Positions 55,484 through 64,000 of a DNA stretch of 64,000 bases are shown one piece after another. Under the pieces are notes generated by a model. That model did not search any database, had not been told where the DNA came from, and worked only from the letters and a program-made list of their open reading frames with translations. The DNA lies in assembly GCA_001600415.1 (NCBI GenBank), contig BCJX01000006.1:627606-691605 (forward strand). The letters are read 5' to 3'. Made by a program: the position numbers and the translations under genes. The stretch is from Pascua guehoae (taxonomy: Eukaryota > Basidiomycota > Tremellomycetes > Trichosporonales > Trichosporonaceae). Within the stretch, counting starts at the first letter, position 1. Each line of letters opens with the position of its first letter.

Positions 55484-56682
55484 ATGCCATCCAAGCCGCG
55501 CTTCTTCCTGGTCAACGCGTTCGCGACGCACGCGCACGGCGGCAACCAGGCCGCCGTCGTGCTCCTGCCCCCCGGCACTGAGCTGGGGGACGCGTCCATG
55601 GCGGCGATTGCGCGCGATTTCGACCTGCCCATGACGGCGTTTCTTACGCTGCAGAACGACGGCGCCGAGCCCGCGTACGCCATCAGGTGGTTCACCCCGC
55701 GCGGCACGGTACGTCCGCGCTCGTAGCCGGAAACTGAACGGGCAGGAATCCAAACTGTGCGGCCACGCCACGCTCGCCTCGGCGTTCATCCTGTTCAACG
55801 AAATCCACCCCGCCGCGTCCACGGTCCACCTGACCGCGCCGACGGCGCAGCTAACCGCCACCCTCGAGGGGGAGCGGGGCCAGGGCGCACGCATCGCCCT
55901 CGAGCTCCCCGTGTCGTCCGTCGCAACGGCGTCCGACGCGGCCACCGCCCTTGCGGGCGATATTGCCAAGGCCGCGGGTATTACCACCGACGATATCGTC
56001 CAAGTCACGCTCAACGGGGCGGGCGAGCCGCTCGTCGAGCTTAAGCCCTCGGTGCCGCTCAAGGACCTGACGGTCGATCTCGCCCGCCTCCCGCCCGTCT
56101 TCCACATTATCGTCACTCAGGTCATTGGGCCCGGTAACGGCGGCGTCGAGGTGCGGTCGCGCGTCTTCCTGCCCACGCTCGGGTTTGAGGATCCAGTCGT
56201 GAGTCCTGACAGAACTACATGCCCTGAGGTCCGGTACTCGCCAGCCTGCCAATGTTGCGGCTGGGGAGCTGCGCTTTCGCTTCATCAGTGACAAGCCCGT
56301 GAATCTGTGGACTGAGGGGAGGGTCGACACAACGCACCAAACCCTCGTGCCACGAACGGGCGTGTCCCATGCGACCTCCAAACCTCGTGAAACCCAGCCA
56401 GTTCCCCCAGAACATCATTGATCACCCGAAAAGCGCCCAAGGTCCAGCGACACGACTCACACACAGACCGGATCCGCCCACGCCCAACTGACCCAGTACT
56501 ACCTCGCCGGCGCGGGCCACGAGCGCACGACGGCCACGCTCGGCACGAAACCCACGGCCCTCGATGCATACCAGGTCAGCGAGCGGGGCGGGGCGATGCA
56601 GTGCTCGCTCGCGGGCGAGGGGCGCGCGCGCGTGGTCGGGCAGGCGTGGATGACGGGGTCGGGGGTGTTGGAGCTGCTCTGA
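55484..56682 (+). CDS. PhzF-family isomerase-like protein
   Basis: Exons 55484-55708, 55746-56198 and 56467-56682 give 297 residues, the standard length of the PhzF (phenazine biosynthesis-like) fold, a DapF-like two-domain barrel. Seen: FFLVNAFATHAHGGNQAAVV with the conserved GNQAAVV; IARDFDLPMTAFL with the catalytic Glu position occupied by Thr/Met (LPMTAF instead of LSETAF); AYAIRWFTPRGTESKLCGHATLASA, with CGHATLA strongly conserved; and GFEDPVTGSAHAQLTQYY, matching DPVTGSAHC. Fungal members have no assigned substrate; bacterial PhzF isomerises a phenazine precursor. Because the catalytic glutamate region reads MTAF, activity may differ. The first intron is 37 bp. The intron at 56199-56466 has GTGAGT and CACAG ends. 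Confidence 0.88.
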
Positions 56683-57779
56683 GCATTTGTACTGTTGAGG
56701 ACTTAAAAAGGGCTGCTAGTGATGTGATTCTGTTCAATGGGACGGGTAGAGGAAGGTATGCGTGAAGATGTACGTGACACAGAGCTCATATGGGACTGAA
56801 ACCTGGGACGTTGGGACTCGCCCACTTTGAGCTTGGGTCTGGTTATCGATTCTCGGTACGCTCTGGGGTGCAAGGCTCTTCAGTCCAGGACTAGGAGAAG
56901 ATGTCAACTTTTGCAGAACGCAAAGGGCAGCGTTGGGGTGAGCCGCGTCAAGCAGCACCGTGAGCTTGGCAGGAATGTTTACTGCAGTACTGGCTCTCGA
57001 CGTTGTTGTCATCCTTCCCTCTCGTCGTCATGGTCTGCATTGCACGACTGCAAGACCATGAGACCGCCTCACGAGGGAAACACACCCTTGGGCGAACAGT
57101 TGACCACTACGACTGTGGCAATGGAAAGGACGAAGGGGGAGGCAGAGGAAAACACAAACTGACCAAGTTGCCCAACGTCTGCCCCAAGCCCATCACGGAC
57201 ACCTAAACATGTGGACAGCTTGCTAACACGTGTGTGGGCTCTGAAACCCACTTTTGATAGTGTCTGGTGTCCGCATTCTCACTACCGTGGAATAGTAGAT
57301 CGGACGCGGTCGTTGGATACGGTACTGGCCGTACTGGCCCAGCCTGCAGATGTCAAGTCCAGTACCATGAGCCAGTCGTGGACTGGAGGACAAGCCTCTG
57401 TGCACTCAAAGAGAGGAATCCTCGGCTAGCTCGGCTTGGCAAACCCCACAGCGTGGTGGTAGCCGCGCCAGGCACCAGGCACAGGGAAATGGAAGTGCCA
57501 CCGTGCCTCAGGGTCGCTCCACCCAAGTTGACCTCTCAACTAACAGTCCTACTGCCCCTCTTCCTCTGTTAACGACGCTCAGAGACGCGATGAATGTCAG
57601 CTCGAGCGATTTGTAGTCATGTGCAGCTGCCTGCTTCATCTACACTCTATTTACACTGCAGCGCAGCCATTGAATCTATGTACAGGGGTGTGTGAAAGAA
57701 TTCGCCTACGAACAAGGTGCCACATCTGTTCTTTTTGCTCTGGAGAGCCATCCGACCGCGTCCAACGACTGCGAGCAGT
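56683..57779. other. Convergent intergenic region (PhzF / ATP-citrate lyase)
   Basis: About 1.1 kb; no gene recognised. Several short ORFs lack motifs. Confidence 0.55.
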
Positions 57780-60700
57780 CTACTGCTTCTCGGTAACGAG
57801 AATACGCTCACTCTGGTTAATGAAGATGTCGTCGGCAGGATCTGAAGCTTGTTAGCGAGTTGTTGTGTTGTGTAAGAGGGTCTGATGGACTTACGGCGGT
57901 AGAGGGGCTGCTTGAGCATCTTCTGGTCGAGGTAGTGACCGATAAAGCCCATGGAGCGACCAAGGACAAAGAGACCGTTGAGGGTACCGTTCTTGAGGTA
58001 CTCCTGGGCCTCCTCCTCGGTAAAGGCGCCGCAGCCGCGGAGGAGGTCGCAGAACGAGGCGGCGATGGCACCGTCGACGTTGAGGATGAGCGTGTTGGAC
58101 TTCTGGGTGGTAACGTCCTCGACGGCGAGGGCAAAGTCGAGCGTCTTGTGCGAGGGGAAGTGCTTGCGGACGTAGTCGACGACAAGGACGACACGGAGGT
58201 CGGGGTTGGTCTTGGACTTGATCTTGTGGCCAATACCGGGGATGAGCTTGTTGGCCTTGCGCATCGAGTCGACAAACTCGCGCGGGGTGAGGCCCGAGGC
58301 GACACCACGCGAGAACTCGGCGGCGGCACCGTCGAGGGCACCACCGAAGCGGTCACCGATGGTGAGGAGACCGGCAACAAGCGACGAGATGAGGTCCTTG
58401 CCGGCACGCGCGGTGATGATGGTGTTCATGGCACCCGAAACGGCCGGGCCGTGGTCGGCCGTGAGCTGGAGGACCATCTCGATAAACTTGCACGCGTACG
58501 TGGGCAGGCGGCGCTTGAACCACAGGAGCGAAATGACACCACCAATGCCAATCTCCTCCTTGAAGACGTCCGAGATACGCATGCCGGCGTACATGAGCTC
58601 CTGACCGCGCTCGTCCGAAATGGTCGAGATGAAGGCGGCGGGCTTGCGGATAAGACCGAGCTTGGACGCCCACTGGTAGTCCATGGGGATCTGGGGGGGC
58701 TCAATCTCGGGCTTGGGCGTAATGGCGCCAGTCTCGACAAGCTTGTCGTAGACGTCCTTGAGGAGGTCGGGGAGGTCCTCAAAGGTGTCGGGGACGAGGA
58801 AGCCAGCGGCACGCATGGCGCGGTTCTTGGCGTCGGCCGTCTCCATGTCCGAGTTGGCCATCGAGCCGGCGTGGCCGAACTGAACCTCCGAGGTGAACAT
58901 CTTGGCGCAGGTACCAATGGCCCAGGCGACAATAGGCTTCTTGATCTCGCCCTTCTTGACGGCCTCAATGACGCGGTACTCCTCAACGCCACCGACCTCA
59001 CCGAGAAGGAGGATGAGCTTGCACTCGGGGTCGGCCTCGTAGCGCATAATGTGGTCGATGAACGAGGTACCGGGGTAGCGGTCACCACCAATGGCGATAC
59101 CCTCGTAGACACCGTTGGTGGTCTGCGAGAGAATGTTGTTGAGCTCGTTGGACATGCCACCCGACTTGGAGACGTAGCCGACAGAGCCGGGGCGGTACAG
59201 CTTGCACGAGATGAGGTTGTCCATCATACCACCCGTGTTGCCGATACGGAAACAGCCGGGCTTGATGCCACCGACGGTAGCGGGGCCGATGATGATGACG
59301 TTCTTCTCGACGGCGAGGTGGAGAATCTCACGGGCGTGGCGCTCGGGGACACCCTCGGCGATGATGCCAATGGCCTTGATCTGAGGGAAGTTGAGAATCT
59401 CGAGGGTCGCGGCGTAGACCGAGCGCGACGACGCAAAGTTGACAACAACGTCGACGTCGGGGTGCTTCTTGACAGCCTCGCCAATGGTCGTGTAGACTGG
59501 GAGAAGAGTCTCCTTGGTGCCCCAGTAGAACTTCTGGATGTGGTGGCCACCGAAGGGGTAGATCATGGCGGCGACCGAGGGAGTCTTGCGACCGCACGAG
59601 AAGTCAAAGTCGAGCATGCCCTGGATGGCACGGGGCTGGAGACCAAAGACAAACGAGCGGGTGCTGGCGTCGAAGGGACGGAACCAGGGGCGCGAGCCAA
59701 TCTTCTCGGCCTCAAAGTGGACAATCTGGTCACCGGGCTGCTCGCGCTCGCCGTTGGGCTTGATTTCTCCGACACGGACACCCTCGGAAGCCTTCCTGCC
59801 GTTGGGACCCTTGCCGCCCTTGGGGGTGCTGGCAGCCGAGATGGCGGCAGCGATCGAGGCCGACGACTCGGCACGCGAGATGCTGTCCTGCTTGTTGACG
59901 CCAAGAGCCTTGGGGACAATGGCGGTGATGGGCGCCTCGGGGCCGTAGACCTTGATGGGGACACCAAGCGACTCGCCGCACAGGCGCATGGCCTTGAGAC
60001 CCTCCTGGTAGTTGGGGCCGGCACGGCGGACCCAGATGCGGACGTTGTGGCGGATGAGACCCTGCTTGAACTCCTTGAGCGCACGGATGATGCCCTTGAA
60101 GGTAGCGGCAACGTCCGAGAAGTTGGCGGCACCACCACCGATGATGAGGACCTTGCCGTTCTTGAGAGGCTCGTCACGGGTCATGAGGCTGAGAATGGTC
60201 TTGGCGTACTCGTACGTCTGGCCCTCGGTGGGGGCACCAGAGTACTCGCCGTAGTTGGCGAGCTCGTGGGCAAAGCCCGCGGCGGCAATGGCGTCCGAGT
60301 AGACGACCGAGGCACCACCACCGGCAACCATGGTCCAGACCGAACCCTTCTGGTTGAGGACGGTGAGCTTGAGCGAGGCACCGGTCGACGCGTCGAGCTT
60401 CTGGATGTAGGCCTCCTCCTTGGTGAGGTCACGGCCGAAGGGAGCGGGCCAGACCATGGGGGGACCACGGTCGGCCTTGATGGAAGCACCGCTAGGGGCG
60501 ACCGAGTTGTCGCGCGCAATAGCCCACTTGGGACCGCAGAGGAAGTCGGCAGTCTGGTCAAGCTTGGCAGCCATGTCGAGGTAGTGGATCTCGGCAGGCT
60601 TGCCGTCGACGGCGTCGAGGCAGATCAGGGGGTTGATCTCGAGGTAGGCAAAGTGGAGGTCGACGTAAACACCGTAGAGGCGGATAATAAAGTCGGCGAG

Positions 60701-61546
60701 CACATCCTTCTTGCTCTCGGGAACGTTGGGAAGGAGAGTCTTGATGAGGACATCGCGCGAAGGGAACTCCTTGAGGACGGGGAGGAGGAGCTTGAGCGCC
60801 TTGGCGTCCACGTCACCAACGTCGACACCACCCTCGTGGGTAAAGTAGATCCAGTCGCCCTCACGGGTCGAGTTGATGCAGACGTAGTACTCGGTGTTGG
60901 CAGGGTGGGGCAGGAACGGCTCAATGATAAACGTCTTGAGCGTACCAGTCGTCTGCTCGACCGTCACCGGCTTGCCGGCGCGCTCCTTGATCCAGTTGCC
61001 AGTCTCCTCCCATTCCTTGTTGAGGCACAGGAGACCCGCCTTGCCACGGCGCTTGATGAGCTGGTCGGGCTTGCCGACGAGCTTCTCGGTGAAGACCCAC
61101 TCGGGGAGGCCGGCACCAGGCTTGATCTGGGGCTGGACGGCCTGGGACTCGTCATCCCTGTCGACGTCAGCCCGTTGCCCCAGAACAATTGTAGAGATCA
61201 CTCAAGACTTACCACTCAACCTGGGCAACGCGAACGGGGGCGGCCGTCGACTCGGTGACGGTCGGGATGGGGGTGGGCGAGCGCGTGAGCCAGTAGTTGA
61301 CCAGCTGCTTGGCGTCAAACTCGCGAATTGCTGGTTGTTGTTAACACAAAGATCGAATAGGCAGGTTGATAATGGTTCGTGGCGGAGGAATACAACTAAA
61401 GTTGATCCGAAGATAACAGCCAACGAGACGTCATAATCAAATGGTCACGTGTGCCACATTGGCTCACACGCCACACCGGCAATGGATGCACGGTGGACAA
61501 TGACGACGAGACACTGCTGATGCTACTACTCACCCTTGGTGGACAT
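57780..61546 (-). CDS. ACL1: ATP-citrate lyase, single-polypeptide form
   Basis: Minus-strand exons 61546-61534, 61330-61213, 61157-57895 and 57841-57780 give 1,151 residues. It cleaves cytosolic citrate with ATP and CoA to acetyl-CoA and oxaloacetate, the acetyl-CoA source for lipid synthesis. Order: MSTKAIREFDAKQLVNYW; ATP-grasp region KLVGKPDQLIKRRGKAGL; citrate-binding AGGGASVVYSDAIAA and GGGAANFSDVAATF; a Ser/Ala/Lys-rich linker (~residues 440-490) where animal enzymes are phosphorylated; CoA-binding IYPFGGHH and NFASSRSVY; FRIGNTGGMMDNLI; the phospho-histidine site in QFGHAGSMANS; and a citrate-synthase-like C-terminus with DHGPAVSGAMNTI and PGIGHKIKS. It ends LVTEKQ. Nearly all of the protein is in one 3.3-kb exon, unlike its neighbours. 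The 13-nt first exon is followed by a ~200-bp intron. Confidence 0.95.
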
Positions 61547-64000
61547 GGTGACTAGAGTGGTTGGGTTTCAATGAATGTGTCTAAGCTGGTCAACGTTAGC
61601 ACAGTGCGAGCCAGTACGGTGTAGGAGATACGGTTCTCGCCATGATGGATGCGACGTCCCAGGCAGTGGCAGCAGCAGTTGCTTGTTTGTGGCTCATGAA
61701 GCATGCCACACATAGCATCATCGCACCAGTTGCTTGATGCTGCAACAACAACAATCTGGATCTTGGTGCGGAGTTATCCACCAAGAGTTTGCCCGGCGGC
61801 GCCGCAGACCCCTGTAGGTAGGCGGTGGTTACTCACAAGAAAGCCAACGGAGCGGAAAGAAGAGGCGGAGGGGGAGATTAGGGGAGGGGAGGGCGGAGAG
61901 GGAGGAGGGAGCGTGGGGGGGTATCGATTTACTAAAGCTACAGTGAGCTAAGAAAAAGAAGAGGGGGGGAGGGGTGGCCGAATGCCTATATAGGATGCGT
62001 GTGGGGTGGGGGCGAGCTGGAAGAGGGGAGTGGGGGGAGACATGGATCCATCGGGAACCATGCCAGTCGAGCAAAGCAGGCACACCCACCCACCCACGGA
62101 GTCGGCGCGCGCGCGCGTACCAGTGACCGCTCTTGCGGCCGCCTGCATGCCTGACTGGCCTGACTGGCGCCGGTGGCTGCGTCGCGTCGCCCCATATCCC
62201 CAGTATCGTGGCGTCGTCAAGCCCCAGTGGGACGACTCACCCAGGCCACACCACCCAGCGCGCCAACCAAAGCCTGAATCGCGCCTGGATGCCTGCATGC
62301 TCGTCTCGTATCTGGCTGGACCTCCTGGGCCCTCTGGGAAACCCTGTAAAAAAATCAAAAGAGGGGCGGCATGGCCCGTGTTGGCTCATCCCCAGCGTAT
62401 TGGCCGCGGCCCGCCCCCTGCTGCCTGCGTGCCGTGCCCCCCCTCCTCCCCAAGATCCCCATGAACGGGAGCATATTTTTCCCATTGTCGGCTCTTTTTT
62501 TTCAAACGACCTAGGGCAATTCTACCCCACGACCATGAAGCCAGTGCCCTCTTCCTGCATGCCCCTCTGCCTGGCCCCCTGCCCCTAATCTCCTCACTGC
62601 ACTGGCGTGGGAACCGAATCAGGCATGTGCAGCCGGACGTCAAAGATCCATGTTCCATCGCGTCGACACGATCGTATTACAAGTTGTCTCGGTGTCTAAT
62701 TCTGAATGCAATACAAGTTTGAATCGATTCATAGACACTGAGCCACCTCCACCTCCACCTCGCTTGTTTTCCTATACGAGGTTTGTAATGTCGCCAAGTC
62801 GGTCCGAGCTCCGCAGGGTGTCCCGTTTTGTCGAGGTGGAACAACCCATGCCATGCATGCTCATCACGCCCTGCTGGCCATTCGAAAATGGATTGCCGCC
62901 GGCAAACGGACATGGGGCATGGCAATATCCACCAATCACAAGCGCCCTCTACCAACAGGCGCCCATGGCGATATCCGATGGTGAGCTCGACGATCCACGT
63001 AGCGGTCTGCTAGTTGCCGGCGAGCCATAGAGTAACCAGCGATCGAGGATCCATGCGTGCATGAGCCTACGGTGCACCGGTGCATAGAGAGTAGTAATTG
63101 TCGACAGCGATGCAACGTGATATGCAGCACAGTCCCATCGTGCCACTTGGCAGACGCGGCGTACGCGGCATACACCGGGCCGTTGCCGATATCCGTGTCT
63201 GTGCGTCAGGTACTGCTACGTTGTTGGGGAGTGAGTGACACTCATGTCTTGTCAGTTGTGGCTGCTGCCGACTGCCCACTGCGCATCTATTCCTTAGCGA
63301 ATACATCCAGAACCCGCTCGTCATCGTCTGATCGTGTATGAGAATCGCGACGATCTCTTGACTGCAGCCGACGCAACCGAATTTCGTCGAGGATGAGCCG
63401 CAATTACTGGGGAGCACAGGAAAGAGGCACCGTTATCGCGGAGCGGACCGTCCGCGCCCGCGTCCCCAAGTCTACTGTCTCAGGCCAGGTTTGACACGTC
63501 ACGCACGGCTCAGTGTGGGCTGCGGCGATCAATGCGCGATCAGTGCACGGCTCTCGCACTCGAAAGGGAACTGGACACTTTTGTCACCGCCCGCCGAGAC
63601 GCGATGCATGCTGATCGTCATTGCCCAGAGATATCGCGTACTGCAGAAACGGAAACGTTTTCAGTTCACAAGCTTCGACACATTGTACATTGAGAACCTC
63701 GTCCCGAGACGATTCCAGCATAACATGCAGCTATGGGTTGACTTCACAGTCTGTAAGCAAACTCAACGGTGGCGTAACCGGCGCCCACTTCCAGGAACGG
63801 CGGTTACCAGGTTCCAGAGCCAGTGGCCAGTGACTTGGTGGCTAGTGGCTGATTGTGGCTGCTTGGCGCGCCGCGTCGTAGGTGGGCGTGGATCCGCGGC
63901 CGGCGCGGATGTCGGTTGACAGCAGACGGCTGAGCAGACGGTTGAGCAGTCGAGGTGGAGGTGACTGTGGTGACAGGCGAATAGCCGAGTCGCAAGTGGC
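61547..64000. other. Gene-poor terminal 2.45 kb
   Basis: Upstream of ATP-citrate lyase, so the proximal part (61547-~62100) is presumed promoter/leader; it includes a G/A-rich block (61850-61985) and a CTATATAGG element at 61984-61992, about 440 bp upstream of the ATG. Beyond that, open frames of up to 152 codons on both strands carry no recognised motif. No tRNA, repeat array or transposon seen. Confidence 0.5.

Noticed and set aside
57860..61258. A 1,132-codon open frame on the plus strand
   Set aside because: It is the exact antisense of ATP-citrate lyase. Its composition (Val/Asp/Gly/Leu-rich, no motif) is the mirror of strong third-position G/C bias in the real gene.
1..64000. CRISPR array, transposon, prophage or biosynthetic gene cluster
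   Set aside because: No direct-repeat/spacer pattern, transposase or integrase motif, terminal inverted repeats, or polyketide/non-ribosomal peptide synthase was seen. The MDR and SDR genes alone do not make a cluster.

Overview
The window is nuclear DNA of a GC-rich, intron-dense basidiomycete yeast, most likely a tremellomycete and possibly of the Trichosporonales. Three things point there. Almost every gene is cut by several short introns with GTGAGT/GTACGT-type donors and CTAAC/CTGAC branch sites. ATP-citrate lyase is a single polypeptide, whereas most ascomycetes split it into two genes. The protein set (single-gene PFK with a long insert, YPK1, UBC12, ADA3, KEOPS Pcc1) is eukaryotic housekeeping. 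Assignment below phylum rank is inference. All gene models were spliced by eye; every complete model closes to an in-frame stop with consistent intron phases, but none has transcript support.

Layout. 0.3-1.3 kb: 3' part of a secreted phospholipase B. 2.6-7.0 kb: three tandem BTB/POZ-like paralogs, the middle one truncated. 7.6-8.6 kb (-): multi-pass membrane protein. 9.8-12.6 kb (+): mitochondrial dicarboxylate carrier with 8-nt and 15-nt internal exons. 13.5-14.6 kb (-): tiny twin-CX9C protein split by an 833-bp intron. 15.3-17.0 kb (+): ricin-type lectin. 17.6-20.2 kb (-): YPK1 kinase. 21.0-22.0 kb (-): SAP18-like protein with SR-rich ends. 22.5-25.1 kb (+): TAM41. 25.5-27.3 kb (-): UBC12. 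27.5-28.6 kb (+): Pcc1. 28.9-30.1 kb: unidentified coding-like remnant. 30.3-32.8 kb (-): MDR enoyl-reductase/quinone-reductase-like enzyme whose intron holds a poly-G assembly gap. 35.3-37.0 kb (-): tetraspanin. 38.4-40.4 kb (+): atypical SDR. 41.4-43.0 kb (-): GFA-domain protein with a tRNA-Lys nested antisense in an intron. 43.6-46.1 kb (+): zinc polyol dehydrogenase. 46.5-50.3 kb (-): 6-phosphofructokinase. 50.9-53.0 kb (-): ADA3/NGG1. 53.6-54.4 kb (-): second ricin-type lectin. 55.5-56.7 kb (+): PhzF-family protein. 57.8-61.5 kb (-): ATP-citrate lyase. 61.5-64 kb: no gene recognised.

The genes are single eukaryotic units, not operons. Several sit head to head and may share promoters: SAP18/TAM41, UBC12/Pcc1, tetraspanin/SDR, GFA/polyol dehydrogenase and lectin/PhzF. 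Functionally the window spans carbon metabolism (PFK, ATP-citrate lyase, dicarboxylate carrier, polyol dehydrogenase), mitochondrial biogenesis (TAM41, the CX9C protein), signalling (YPK1), neddylation (UBC12), transcription/RNA (ADA3, SAP18, Pcc1) and secreted proteins (phospholipase, two lectins). I see no transposon, CRISPR or recognisable foreign gene cluster. The most distinctive signals are the micro-exons, the nested tRNA, the tandem BTB family and the repeat- and homopolymer-laden long introns.
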